This document shows, one piece after another, positions 14,696 through 21,190 of a DNA stretch of 21,190 bases. Position 1 is the stretch's first letter, and each line of letters starts with the position of its first letter. This DNA comes from DATAYA01 sp036272815. Its GTDB lineage: Bacteria > Pseudomonadota > Alphaproteobacteria > Acetobacterales > Acetobacteraceae. The notes under the pieces were generated by a model. The model was not told the DNA's origin, did not search any database, and saw nothing but the letters and a program-made list of their open reading frames with translations. The translations under genes were made by a program, and so were the position numbers. The DNA lies in assembly GCA_036272815.1 (NCBI GenBank), contig DATAYA010000252.1, forward strand, positions 1 through 21,190, in the 5' to 3' direction.

Positions 14696-15129
14696 GCCGA
14701 GGGCGACGGGTCGCTTCCACGACCGGCAAATGCGTCCGGGTCGCCTCGGTCCGCAGGGCCGTTGCTGTCCGGCGACGGTTCCGACGTTCTTGACGCGCGT
14801 TCGCTTGGCCGTCGCTTCGGCTGAGCGCTCGACGACCGCTTCGTGCAGATCCGCAGCCCGACCGCCCGTCACTGGCTCCTGCAGCGCCTTTTCGGTCCGC
14901 GACCGCAGGTGCCAACGACCGCCGAACCGACCGGCTCTGCCGACCGCGCCAGTCGCGCCCGCAACGAATGTCCTTGTTGATGTCCAATAGGCGGCGTAGC
15001 CTGCTGCCGCGAAATCTGGCTGCCGCCCGGCAGCCGATGCGGCGAGCTTCGGCCCGGACTGCGCGAATGCGCGGAACTGAGTTCAGGGTTGTTTGTGGCT
15101 TCCCAGAGAGATTTTGGTGGGAGGGCGAC
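14696..15129. other. Gene-free stretch upstream of the AraC-family gene
   Basis: 434 bp with open but uninformative frames on both strands; none has a domain or good ribosome site. The part 14700-14965 is rich in CGAC/TCGC words with no clear family resemblance, and may be decayed coding sequence. From 14966 on it looks like a promoter and leader: a possible sigma-70 promoter at 14974-15002 and a small hairpin GGCTGCC-GCCC-GGCAGCC at 15018-15035. Confidence 0.5.
14974..15002 (+). promoter_or_regulatory. Possible sigma-70 promoter for the AraC-family gene
   Basis: TTGTTG (14974-14979) and TAGCCT (14997-15002) are separated by 17 bp, giving a leader of about 120 nt before the ATG at 15130. The match to consensus is moderate, and the inverted repeat at 15018-15035 just downstream could be an operator or leader hairpin. 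Confidence 0.3.
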
Positions 15130-16086
15130 ATGCCGTCCAGCCTGGCTCGAAGTTTCGCCGACCCCGACGAGTTTGCGTCGTCCATACGGGCGACGCGGTA
15201 TGAGATGACTGTCACGGGACGGGGGCGGTTCGCGGCTGAACTGATCCGCATCGATCTGCACGATCTGTGGATGCAGAGGTTTTCCACCAATCTTCCGTGG
15301 ATATCGCACGCGGAGAACATGCGCGGTCGCGCGGTCTTCGTCTTCCGCACGCAGGCAGGCCCCGAACTGCTGCGGGGAGGGGAGGAGATGCGGCCAACCG
15401 TTGTTGCGCGGCTTGCCGAGGCCCAGATGTCCTATCAGCGTGCGTCGGGTCCGGTATCGTGGGCTGCGATGTCGCTCCCGCTGGACGCGACGGCCGCGAC
15501 CAGCGCAGCCATGGCGGGGATCGATATCACGCCACCGCAGAACGTGGTGATGCTGGCGTCCGCCCCGCCCAGGATGGAGAGATTGCGACAGCTGCACGCC
15601 GCAGCCGGACATCTTGCCCAGCAAGCTCCGGAGATTATCGCGAATCCCGCTGCGGCGCGGGGGCTGGAGGAAGAACTCGTGCGAGGACTGACGGCGTGTT
15701 TCCGCAAAGCGGACAGCGCCGAGGATAGAGCCGCGAAGCGCCGCCATGCCGTCGTGATGAAACGGTTTCGCGCGGTGGTGGAGGCCCGTGGGAACGAGCC
15801 GATCTATCTCTCGGAGCTGTGCGCGGCGCTCAACGTCTCGGACCGCACCCTGCGGGTCTGCTGCCAGGAACACCTCGGAATGGGTCCCATCCGCTATCTT
15901 TGGCTGCGGCGAATGCAGCTCGCGCGCCGGGCACTGACTGATGGCAGCCTGACGTCGGGAACCGTGACGGACATTGCCACCGCACACGGGTTCTGGGAGC
16001 TCGGGCGCTTCGCGGTCGCTTATCGCGCGCTGTATGGCGAATCTCCGTCCGGGGCACTGCGGCGCGCGCGTGCCGGCGCATGCTGA
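15130..16086 (+). CDS. AraC-family transcriptional regulator
   Basis: 318 residues. The N-terminal 200 form a ligand/dimerisation domain of the AraC-binding-like type (DPDEFASSIRATRYEMTVTG, DLHDLWMQRFSTNLPW). The C-terminal part has two helix-turn-helix motifs: LSELCAALNVSDRTLRVCCQEH (about 227-248) and VTDIATAHGFWELGRFAVAYRALYGESPS (about 279-307), the second being the family signature. It probably controls a gene elsewhere, since its neighbours are a tRNA synthetase and a convergent pqi operon. ATG 15130 is preferred over upstream starts because GGAGGG precedes it by four to five bases and the family's conserved N-terminus begins there; the upstream 54 codons are Arg-rich and unlike protein. 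Confidence 0.9.
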   Translation: MPSSLARSFADPDEFASSIRATRYEMTVTGRGRFAAELIRIDLHDLWMQRFSTNLPWISHAENMRGRAVFVFRTQAGPELLRGGEEMRPTVVARLAEAQMSYQRASGPVSWAAMSLPLDATAATSAAMAGIDITPPQNVVMLASAPPRMERLRQLHAAAGHLAQQAPEIIANPAAARGLEEELVRGLTACFRKADSAEDRAAKRRHAVVMKRFRAVVEARGNEPIYLSELCAALNVSDRTLRVCCQEHLGMGPIRYLWLRRMQLARRALTDGSLTSGTVTDIATAHGFWELGRFAVAYRALYGESPSGALRRARAGAC

Positions 16087-16143
16087 AGGTCTATTATGTG
16101 ACCGCCTGCGGTAAGAATTCCGGATCGGCCTGGAGCGTCTTCA

Positions 16144-17478
16144 TCAAGCCGCTCTGGTGGTGAATTCTCGATCCCGCGTGCCAGATCGGCCCGGCTCGGC
16201 GACGTCCCACATCAGCCTGGGATCAAAGCACTCAGCCGCGAACATGGTCAGAATGACCACGCTGCAGAACGCGACGGCGCCGATACCCGGCTCGATGGTG
16301 ACGACGCTGCCGAAGCGCACCAGCGCGCCGAGCAGTGCCTCCATGAAGATGTCGATCATCGACCAGCGGCCGATCCAGCGCACGAAGTGATAGAGCAAGG
16401 TGCGGTCGCGCAGCCAGAAAACGCCCCCGGTCTGGGTTGCGATCAGCATCACCGTCAAGCCGATCAGCTTCAGCATCGGCACCGCGATGCTGGCGAAGAA
16501 CACCAGCGCCGCGAGCGGGTACATGCGCGAGGAGAGCAGTTCCTCGACCCCGCCCAGGATCGTGCTCGGCGCGCCGGCGCCGAGCTGCACCACCGTCAGC
16601 ACGGGATAGACGTTCGCCGGGACGTAGAGGACCGCCGCCGCGATCACCAGCGCCCAGGTCCGCGCGATGCTGTCCGGCTTGCGGTGGTGCAACACCTGCG
16701 CACAGCGTCGGCAATGCCGATGCCCGGAGGCCGTCTCGTTGATCATGCCGCACACCCCGCAGGCGATCGCGGCGAAGCGGGACGGCGGGAGCGCCGGTGT
16801 CGCCGCCGCCGGTGTCGCCGCCGCTGGTGCCGCTGCCGGGGTGCTTCGGCGGTCGATCGCCTCCCACACCGCCTCGTGGTCGAGCGCAGCATCGGCCCAG
16901 ATGATGACGAAGGTCAGCACGAGCAGCGCGTAGACGCCGATCTCCAGATGAATTGTCACCAGGTCGCCGAGCTTCACGTAGGCCACGAAAACCCCGAAGA
17001 CGAACACCTCGATCATCGACCACGGCCGCAGCCGTTCGACCCAGCTGAAAATCCTGCGCAGGTGGTGCGGCGGCCGGCGGCCGCGCAGGCGCAGCAGCAC
17101 GTAGAGCGTCGCCAGCAGCTTTCCGAGCGGTGCCAGCAGGGTGGTGAAGATCACCACGAGCGCGAGCGGCTCCATGCCCCGCCGCCATAGCTCCTCGGGG
17201 CCGGAGAACAGGTTGGCTTGGTGCGCAATCCCCGCCGTCGCGACGCTCATCAGCGTGCTCGTGGCCATCACACACAGCAGCACCAGCGCACCGACCGTCA
17301 GCGCCAGGGCGCGGCCGAGCGGATCGGTGCGGGCGCGGCGCAGCGTGGTGCCACAGCGGGTGCAGGTGGCGCTGCTGCCCGGCGCCAGCGCCGGCACCGT
17401 CTGAAACAGGCCGCACCCCTCGCATTCCCGGAGCGGCGGATCGGTGAACACCAATTCCTCCGCGCGCCCCTGCATCAT
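16144..17478 (-). CDS. pqiA: PqiA-family integral membrane protein
   Basis: 444 residues in two homologous halves, as in PqiA. Each half begins with a rubredoxin-like zinc ribbon: Cys19/22/39/42 and Cys240/243/256/259, i.e. CxxC...CxxC. Each is followed by four membrane helices with the PqiA signatures RPWSMIEVFVFGVFVAYVKLGD and GRWSMIDIFMEALLGALVRFG. In E. coli PqiA is the inner-membrane partner of the PqiB tunnel and the PqiC lipoprotein, moving lipids between the two membranes; pqi genes respond to paraquat (SoxRS). The halves are joined by an Ala/Pro linker encoded by a 15-bp repeat. It is last in the gene order pqiB-pqiC-pqiA, 10 bp after pqiC. Start ATG 17478 (or the next ATG, 17475). 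Confidence 0.93.
   Translation of the reverse strand: MMQGRAEELVFTDPPLRECEGCGLFQTVPALAPGSSATCTRCGTTLRRARTDPLGRALALTVGALVLLCVMATSTLMSVATAGIAHQANLFSGPEELWRRGMEPLALVVIFTTLLAPLGKLLATLYVLLRLRGRRPPHHLRRIFSWVERLRPWSMIEVFVFGVFVAYVKLGDLVTIHLEIGVYALLVLTFVIIWADAALDHEAVWEAIDRRSTPAAAPAAATPAAATPALPPSRFAAIACGVCGMINETASGHRHCRRCAQVLHHRKPDSIARTWALVIAAAVLYVPANVYPVLTVVQLGAGAPSTILGGVEELLSSRMYPLAALVFFASIAVPMLKLIGLTVMLIATQTGGVFWLRDRTLLYHFVRWIGRWSMIDIFMEALLGALVRFGSVVTIEPGIGAVAFCSVVILTMFAAECFDPRLMWDVAEPGRSGTRDREFTTRAA
16796..16840 (-). repeat. 15-bp tandem repeat encoding the PqiA inter-domain linker
   Basis: Three copies on the plus strand: GGTGTCGCCGCCGCC, GGTGTCGCCGCCGCT, GGTGCCGCTGCCGGG. The unit keeps frame and makes an Ala/Thr/Pro linker (TPAAAPAAATPAAATPA) between the two halves of PqiA, so copy number changes would alter linker length only. 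Confidence 0.75.
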
Positions 17479-17488
17479 CGGGCCGGGC

Positions 17489-18076
17489 TCACGGTTGGCT
17501 CACCATGACGGCGAGCCGGTCAGCAAGCTGGCCGAGCGCGCCGCTGATGGCCGCCACCTCGGCCCCGGTGTCGGCGCCGGTGGTCGGCACGACGATGCGG
17601 AAGCTGCGCGGGATGGTGCCGCGCCGCCCGGTCACAGCGACAGCCGCTTGCGCGAGCAGCACGAGGTGACCCGTGCTGTCCTCATCCAGGCGATCGATAT
17701 TCAGCTCCACCGTCTTGTCCGGGCGGGTACTGACCGCCCCCGTCTCGCTGTAGATCGTGCTGCCGGGCAAGCGCTGGCTCAGCTCCTCCACCAGCACCCG
17801 ACCGATCATCGCGCGCAGCGACTCCCCCCACAAATCGTTGGCCATCACGCCGAGCCGGTAGTTCTCCGACGAGCGCACGATTTCCGGGCGATCGAGGTAG
17901 CGCGCAAGGCCGATCTCGCGCAGCAGGATGACCTTCGGCCGGCTGGCGACGACCGTACCCGGCACCGGCGCGATCGTGTAGAGGTTTGGGTTGGGCGAGG
18001 TGCAGCCGGCAAGCAGGGCCGCGCACAGCAGCGCCACGCCGAGCAGGACGGATCCGGATCCGGGGGCTCGGGTCAT
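17489..18076 (-). CDS. pqiC: PqiC-like outer-membrane lipoprotein (ABC-type transport auxiliary)
   Basis: 195 residues. A lipoprotein signal ends in LLAGC (Cys25), followed by TSPNPNLYTIAPVPG, the usual start of PqiC/YmbA proteins. The centre (EIGLARYLDRPEIVRSSENYRLG, then WGESLRAMIGRVLVEELSQRLPG) matches the PqiC domain, in which the lipoprotein forms a ring at the outer membrane that receives the tip of PqiB. The residue after the lipid Cys is Thr, not Asp, consistent with sorting to the outer membrane in organisms following the Lol +2 rule. The ATG overlaps the pqiB stop (ATGA) and pqiA begins 10 bp later, so the three are one transcription unit. Confidence 0.92.
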   Translation of the reverse strand: MTRAPGSGSVLLGVALLCAALLAGCTSPNPNLYTIAPVPGTVVASRPKVILLREIGLARYLDRPEIVRSSENYRLGVMANDLWGESLRAMIGRVLVEELSQRLPGSTIYSETGAVSTRPDKTVELNIDRLDEDSTGHLVLLAQAAVAVTGRRGTIPRSFRIVVPTTGADTGAEVAAISGALGQLADRLAVMVSQP

Positions 18077-19770
18077 TGGATTCCCTGGTTGGTACGACCG
18101 CGGATCAGCACCTCCGGATGGCGCGTCAGCAGGTCAGTGAGCGACCGGATCGACTCCACCGCGCTCTGCGCCTGCACCAGCATGCGGTCGAGGTCGCGGT
18201 TCAGCTTGGTGTTGTCGCCGTATCCGGCCTCCATGGACAGCAGCAGCCGGTTGGCATTGGCCATCGTCAGCTGCAGACGTGCGGCGATCGCCGGAAGCTG
18301 ACGCAGCCCCGGCGACAATCCGCTGTCCACCTGTTTCAGCGTATTCTGCACGGCGCCCAAGCTGCTGGCCAGCTCCGTCAGCACCTGCTTGACCTGTGGG
18401 CCGTTCACGACGGTGTCGGCGCCCTGCAGCGTATGCACCAGGCTGCGGCCGATGGCGGCGAACGGGATTGTATTGACCTTGTTCAGCAGGTCGGTCGCGG
18501 ACGCCGTCAGGCCCTGGAGGCCGCCGTTGTCCGTGGTGGGCATGACGAACGTGTCGCCCTCCATCGTCACCTTCGCCGGTGGCGCATCGGGATCGATCTC
18601 CATGGCCACCAATTGCTGACCGGTCAGCAGGCTGGCACTCTGCAGGGTGGCGCGCAGCCCCTGGCGCACCAACGTGTCCACGCCTTCGGCCGGGTTGCTG
18701 TAAATGCGTTTGCCGATGCCGGCGAACCGCTCCGGCTCCACCGTGAAATGCACCGGTGCGACGATCGCATCCTGTGCCCGCGAATAGGTCAGGTCGACGC
18801 TGCGCACCTCGCCGATCTTCAGCCCATGGAAGGTGACGTCGGCTCCCGGTGCCAGGCCGCGGACCGAGCCGGGGAAATAGGCGACGAAGTGCAGCTTCTG
18901 GCCATAGATGGAGGCGTCGGCCTCCTCCTGGTCGGGGAACAGCGGAAAGACGTGGTTGGACGCACTCGGCCGCGTCGCCGGCCCGGTCTTGGGGACACGC
19001 GGATTGTCGAAGCCGATGCCGCCGAGCAGGATTGCGCGCAGCGATTGGACCTGTACTTGCACCCCCGCCCCCCCGAGCTTCACGGAAAAGCCCGAGGCGT
19101 CCCAGAAACGAGTGTCGTCATGCACATACTGGTCGAACGGCGCGCGGACGAAGACGTGGATGGTGGCGTTCGCCGCCATGTCGCCGAGATCCCAGCCCAG
19201 CACCTGGCCCACCGTGATGTCGCGGAAAATGACCGGAGAGCCGAGATTCATCGAGCCGAGGCGGTCCGCCTTGACCAGGAAAGTCCGTCCCTTGGCGCCG
19301 CTCTGCAGCACCGGCGGATCCTCGAGGCCGGTGTAGTCGCGCTGCGGCTTGCCGCCGTCTTCGCCCGGAAGCATGCCGATATACGAGCCCGAGAGCAGCG
19401 TGCCGAGCCCGGAGATGTTGCCCGCGAACAGCCGCGGCTTGACCACCCAGAACACGGTTCGGTCGGTCAGCAGCGGCGCCGCAACGTTGGTGGTCGACAC
19501 GGTGGCGATCACGCGTGCGTGGTCGCGGCTGAGCGTCAGCTTCGTGACTGTGCCCAGCGTCATCTCCTTGAACTTGAGCTGCGATTGTCCCGCGACCAGC
19601 CCCTCCGCGCTCTCGAACGAGATGGTGACGGTCGGGCCCTTCTTCGAATAGGTGTCCCAGGCGAGCCACGCGCCGACGGCGATCGCCAGCAGCGGAATGA
19701 TCCAGATGGCGGGAATGCGCCGCCGTCGCCGCACGTCCGCAACAGTATTCGGACGATCGATCTCGTTCAT
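18073..19770 (-). CDS. pqiB: PqiB-family MCE protein (intermembrane lipid transport)
   Basis: 565 residues, near the length of E. coli PqiB (546). An Arg-rich N-terminus is followed by one membrane helix (IPAIWIIPLLAIAVGAWLAW, 19-38). Three MCE/MlaD domains follow: about 46-136 (GPTVTISFESAEGLVAGQS), about 162-225 (RTFLVKADRLGSMNLGSPV) and about 291-395 (LHFVAYFPGSVRGLAPGAD). A long helical region (405-545) follows. In the family, the MCE rings stack and the C-terminal helices form a needle that spans the periplasm to the outer membrane and carries lipid. The start ATG 19770 fits the family N-terminus; its promoter may be upstream of the secreted protein gene at 20467, 73 bp away. Confidence 0.94.
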   Translation of the reverse strand: MNEIDRPNTVADVRRRRRIPAIWIIPLLAIAVGAWLAWDTYSKKGPTVTISFESAEGLVAGQSQLKFKEMTLGTVTKLTLSRDHARVIATVSTTNVAAPLLTDRTVFWVVKPRLFAGNISGLGTLLSGSYIGMLPGEDGGKPQRDYTGLEDPPVLQSGAKGRTFLVKADRLGSMNLGSPVIFRDITVGQVLGWDLGDMAANATIHVFVRAPFDQYVHDDTRFWDASGFSVKLGGAGVQVQVQSLRAILLGGIGFDNPRVPKTGPATRPSASNHVFPLFPDQEEADASIYGQKLHFVAYFPGSVRGLAPGADVTFHGLKIGEVRSVDLTYSRAQDAIVAPVHFTVEPERFAGIGKRIYSNPAEGVDTLVRQGLRATLQSASLLTGQQLVAMEIDPDAPPAKVTMEGDTFVMPTTDNGGLQGLTASATDLLNKVNTIPFAAIGRSLVHTLQGADTVVNGPQVKQVLTELASSLGAVQNTLKQVDSGLSPGLRQLPAIAARLQLTMANANRLLLSMEAGYGDNTKLNRDLDRMLVQAQSAVESIRSLTDLLTRHPEVLIRGRTNQGIQ

Positions 19771-19843
19771 TCCGGTGCTCCCGTGGCGACCGCCGGACGC
19801 GGCTGCATCCGGCGGCTACGGTCAGGCAAAGCGTGCGTACGGG

Positions 19844-20467
19844 TCAGAACCAGCTCTTCGGCGCCGGCGTGATCGAGACCGCGAGGGTCTCGCTGACGAC
19901 GGCGGTGACGGTGTCGCCGATTTTCAGCATTGGCAGCTGGGCGATGCGCGCCGGGTCGGTCACGTCCAGCGTGTACACGCCGCCGCCGGACGGATTGACG
20001 ACGTCGATCCGGTGCGCCGCAAGGTCGACACCGACCACGGTGCCGCTGATCTGCGTCACCGCGATCGCGACGCCGCCGGGCGTATGCAGGTTCTGCGCCA
20101 TCATCCCGGTCGCCTGATCGTTCGAGACCGGCGTGCCGTTCCCGCCGCGCGGTGCCGTCACGACGAAGCCGACCGATCGGTAGTAATCCGCGTTCACCGT
20201 CTGTCCGCGCTTCAGCAGCTCCAGCCGGACCGCGGGACCGGCGATCACGGTCACCGGGCTGCCCGATCGGCTCCGCAGCGTGACCGCGCGGGTCGCGGGG
20301 TCGATCGCGGTGATCTTGGCCTGCACCGTCATGCGCTCGGATTGCGGCACCACGTTGGTAAGCACCGGGTGGGCCGGCGCCGGGTTGGTCTGCGCCAGCG
20401 CCGCGCGCGGCAGCATCGGCAGCAGGGCGAGCGCGGCGATCGGGAGGGCGAGACGGGAGATTGTCAT
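19844..20467 (-). CDS. Secreted protein with two OB-like units, unknown function
   Basis: 207 residues. Signal peptide (LALPIAALALLPMLPRAALAQ, cut near 25) and a mature part with two similar beta-rich units: about 45-106 (QAKITAIDPATRAVTLRSRSG...LKRGQTVNADYY) and about 136-200 (ISGTVVGVDLAAHRIDVVNPSGG...LKIGDTVTAVVSE). The pattern G-x-I/V-x-x-I/V-D-x-x-x-x-x-V-x-V followed by a K-x-G-x-x-V strand pair is that of OB-type periplasmic proteins (similar to DUF5666-like units). No catalytic residues are visible. The ribosome site AAGGAG lies six bases before ATG 20467. It is upstream of pqiB on the same strand, 73 bp away, so it may share the pqi transcript; a link to lipid transport is only a guess from position. 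Confidence 0.82.
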   Translation of the reverse strand: MTISRLALPIAALALLPMLPRAALAQTNPAPAHPVLTNVVPQSERMTVQAKITAIDPATRAVTLRSRSGSPVTVIAGPAVRLELLKRGQTVNADYYRSVGFVVTAPRGGNGTPVSNDQATGMMAQNLHTPGGVAIAVTQISGTVVGVDLAAHRIDVVNPSGGGVYTLDVTDPARIAQLPMLKIGDTVTAVVSETLAVSITPAPKSWF

Positions 20468-20534
20468 TTCAGGCTCCTTGGGTTGCTCGGGCGCCTTTGG
20501 TCAGGAAGACGCTCGATCGTCCTCGTCCTGCAAT

Positions 20535-20548
20535 TGCGCTCGAGCGCA
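20535..20548. promoter_or_regulatory. Perfect 14-bp palindrome TGCGCTCGAGCGCA
   Basis: The 14 bases are their own reverse complement. They lie 68-81 bp upstream of the start of the secreted OB-like gene, next to a weak promoter-like pair on the minus strand (TTGCAT at 20582-20577; TGCTAG at 20557-20552). This is a normal place for a repressor or activator site. No known factor is assigned. Confidence 0.35.
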
Positions 20549-20854
20549 GACGCTAGCAGGAGCACACCGTCCCGCTATGCAAATTCGGCGACCCGGCGGC
20601 CGTTGCCCGCAAGCCGCATCGTTAGAAGATGACGGGACCTTGGGCAGCCCGCACGCCAGTTCGCGATGATGACGGGCGCGGTGCGAAAACAGGTCGCCGC
20701 CGGACGCGCCGCCGGCATGGACGGCCACGAGCGCCGGGCGCCCGCACCACCGAAGGTCCGGGTCCGCAAGAAAGGCGGCTCGGCGCGCCAAAGCGGAGCG
20801 ACAGTTCACAATTCGCCGAAAATGCATAGGCGGCCTTGCCGAGGTCGCTGCCAT

Positions 20855-20886
20855 GTGTGTGCGACGGCCGGTGTGTGCGACGGCCG
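20855..20886. repeat. Perfect 16-bp tandem duplication
   Basis: The unit GTGTGTGCGACGGCCG occurs twice, at 20855-20870 and 20871-20886, without mismatch. It lies in non-coding DNA just past the 3' end of the right-edge genes. Being identical, it is probably a recent slippage event. Confidence 0.85.
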
Positions 20887-20904
20887 AAAATTCCTGCGCT
20901 CCGA

Positions 20905-21024
20905 TCAGCGGACGATGACCATGTCCATCTGGCGCAGCATCTCACGCGGGAATGCCGATGCTGCGTCAGTCGGCCACCGGCCGATGCGGGGGAAGCGGCA
21001 GTCGGGCTTTCGGCTCGCCATCAT
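20905..21024 (-). CDS. Possible small ORF overlapping the FGE-like stop codon
   Basis: 39 residues beginning MMASRKPDCRFPRIGRW and ending REMLRQMDMVIVR. The start ATGATGG overlaps the TGA of the FGE-like gene, and the sequence CGAGGAG, which would serve as ribosome site, stands one base before the first ATG and four before the second. Codon third positions are mostly G or C, as in real genes here, but no family is recognised and a chance ORF of this size is common at this GC content. If real, it would be translationally coupled to the enzyme gene. Confidence 0.3.
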   Translation of the reverse strand: MMASRKPDCRFPRIGRWPTDAASAFPREMLRQMDMVIVR

Positions 21025-21190
21025 TCTCCTCGGATGATGCAACGGAAGCCGATGTGGCTCATCGCGCTGTCGATCATCTGCGGCTGGCGTGCAGCCGGGC
21101 GATAGCGCCGGCAATAGCTGGGCGCGCAGAGGAAGGAGCCGCCCTTGACCACCTTGCGTGGAATCGGGATCGCCGGTTGATGCGGATCGT
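21021..21190 (-). CDS. Formylglycine-generating-enzyme (SUMF1) family protein, C-terminal end
   Basis: Only the last 55 residues are in the window; the gene continues past the right edge. They read KVVKGGSFLCAPSYCRRYR, then PAARQPQMIDSAMSHIGFRC, the C-terminal signature of FGE-sulfatase domain proteins. The two cysteines in CAPSYC are spaced as the Cys272/Cys277 copper-binding pair of bacterial FGE, so it looks like a true formylglycine-generating enzyme rather than an EgtB or PvdO relative, where this pair is lost. FGE oxidises a Cys of sulfatases to formylglycine in a CxPxR motif. A partner sulfatase would be expected beyond the edge but is not visible here. Confidence 0.85.
   Translation of the reverse strand, partial: DPHQPAIPIPRKVVKGGSFLCAPSYCRRYRPAARQPQMIDSAMSHIGFRCIIRGE

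Larger units (their letters stand above)
20468..20904. other. Gene-free stretch upstream of the secreted protein gene
   Basis: 437 bp between the secreted OB-like gene and the ORFs at the right edge. Several reading frames cross it, but they are Arg-rich or lack ribosome sites and domains. The left 120 bp must hold the promoter of the secreted protein/pqi genes and contains a perfect 14-bp palindrome. The right side contains a 16-bp tandem repeat. Confidence 0.5.

Noticed and set aside
14968..15129. N-terminal extension of the AraC-family protein
   Set aside because: The extra 54 residues are Arg-rich, unlike the family, and a good ribosome site stands before ATG 15130.
17444..18301. 285-codon plus-strand frame over pqiC
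   Set aside because: Antisense to pqiC and pqiB, with no family resemblance.
20666..21037. 123-codon plus-strand frame starting MMTGAVRKQVAAGRAAG
   Set aside because: The first 50 residues look somewhat protein-like, but the ribosome site is weak, the frame crosses the 16-bp repeat and runs antisense to the small ORF and the FGE-like gene end.
1..21190. CRISPR array, tRNA, rRNA, insertion sequence or prophage
   Set aside because: No regularly spaced repeats, clover-leaf candidates, transposase or integrase motifs, or phage structural genes were seen on either strand.

Overview
The window is very GC-rich chromosomal DNA with strong G/C preference at third codon positions. Gene content (two-unit PqiB/PqiC/PqiA set, UppP with an ELFPVSS active site, NtrC-type regulators, GluRS, FGE-like enzyme) fits a Gram-negative alphaproteobacterium, most likely of the Rhodospirillales/Acetobacteraceae. 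That placement is an inference from gene style; no rRNA or other marker is present.

Left part (1-2352, plus strand): the C-terminal part of a flavin amine oxidase is followed, with an ATGA overlap, by a YgjP-like zinc metallopeptidase. Next is a broken chimera in which the signal peptide and first residues of a TRAP-transporter binding protein run into pieces of a chemotaxis receptor. Minus-strand operon (5785-2353): dedA, an ATP-grasp ligase, uppP and an exported SGNH/GDSL hydrolase, packed with a 4-bp overlap and gaps of 41 and 27 bp. DedA and UppP both belong to families that handle the undecaprenyl lipid carrier, so this looks like an envelope-lipid module with two enzymes of unknown substrate.

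Central part (6001-12968, plus strand): a membrane histidine kinase and a sigma-54-activating response regulator with an intact GAFTGA motif (ATGA overlap) are followed by a small secreted protein and then a secreted protein with two copies of an OB-like unit and a His/Pro/Gly tail. A textbook -24/-12 promoter (TGGCACG-N4-TTGCT) lies 50 bp before the latter, with dyad sequences upstream of it. The layout resembles the ZraS-ZraR-ZraP metal/envelope-stress circuit of enterobacteria, but with an unrelated effector; this is my main candidate for an undescribed system. A perfect 20-bp inverted repeat separates it from a coupled MFS/SLC13-type transporter pair.

Right part (12969-21190): a gene-free stretch with REP-like palindromes, gltX, a second gene-free stretch, an AraC-family regulator, then a convergent minus-strand set: a secreted two-unit OB-like protein, pqiB, pqiC and pqiA (lipid transport across the envelope). 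After a 437-bp gene-free stretch, the right edge holds the C-terminal end of a formylglycine-generating-enzyme-like protein that retains both copper-binding cysteines, overlapped by a possible 39-residue ORF. No tRNA, rRNA, CRISPR array, IS element or integrase was seen.
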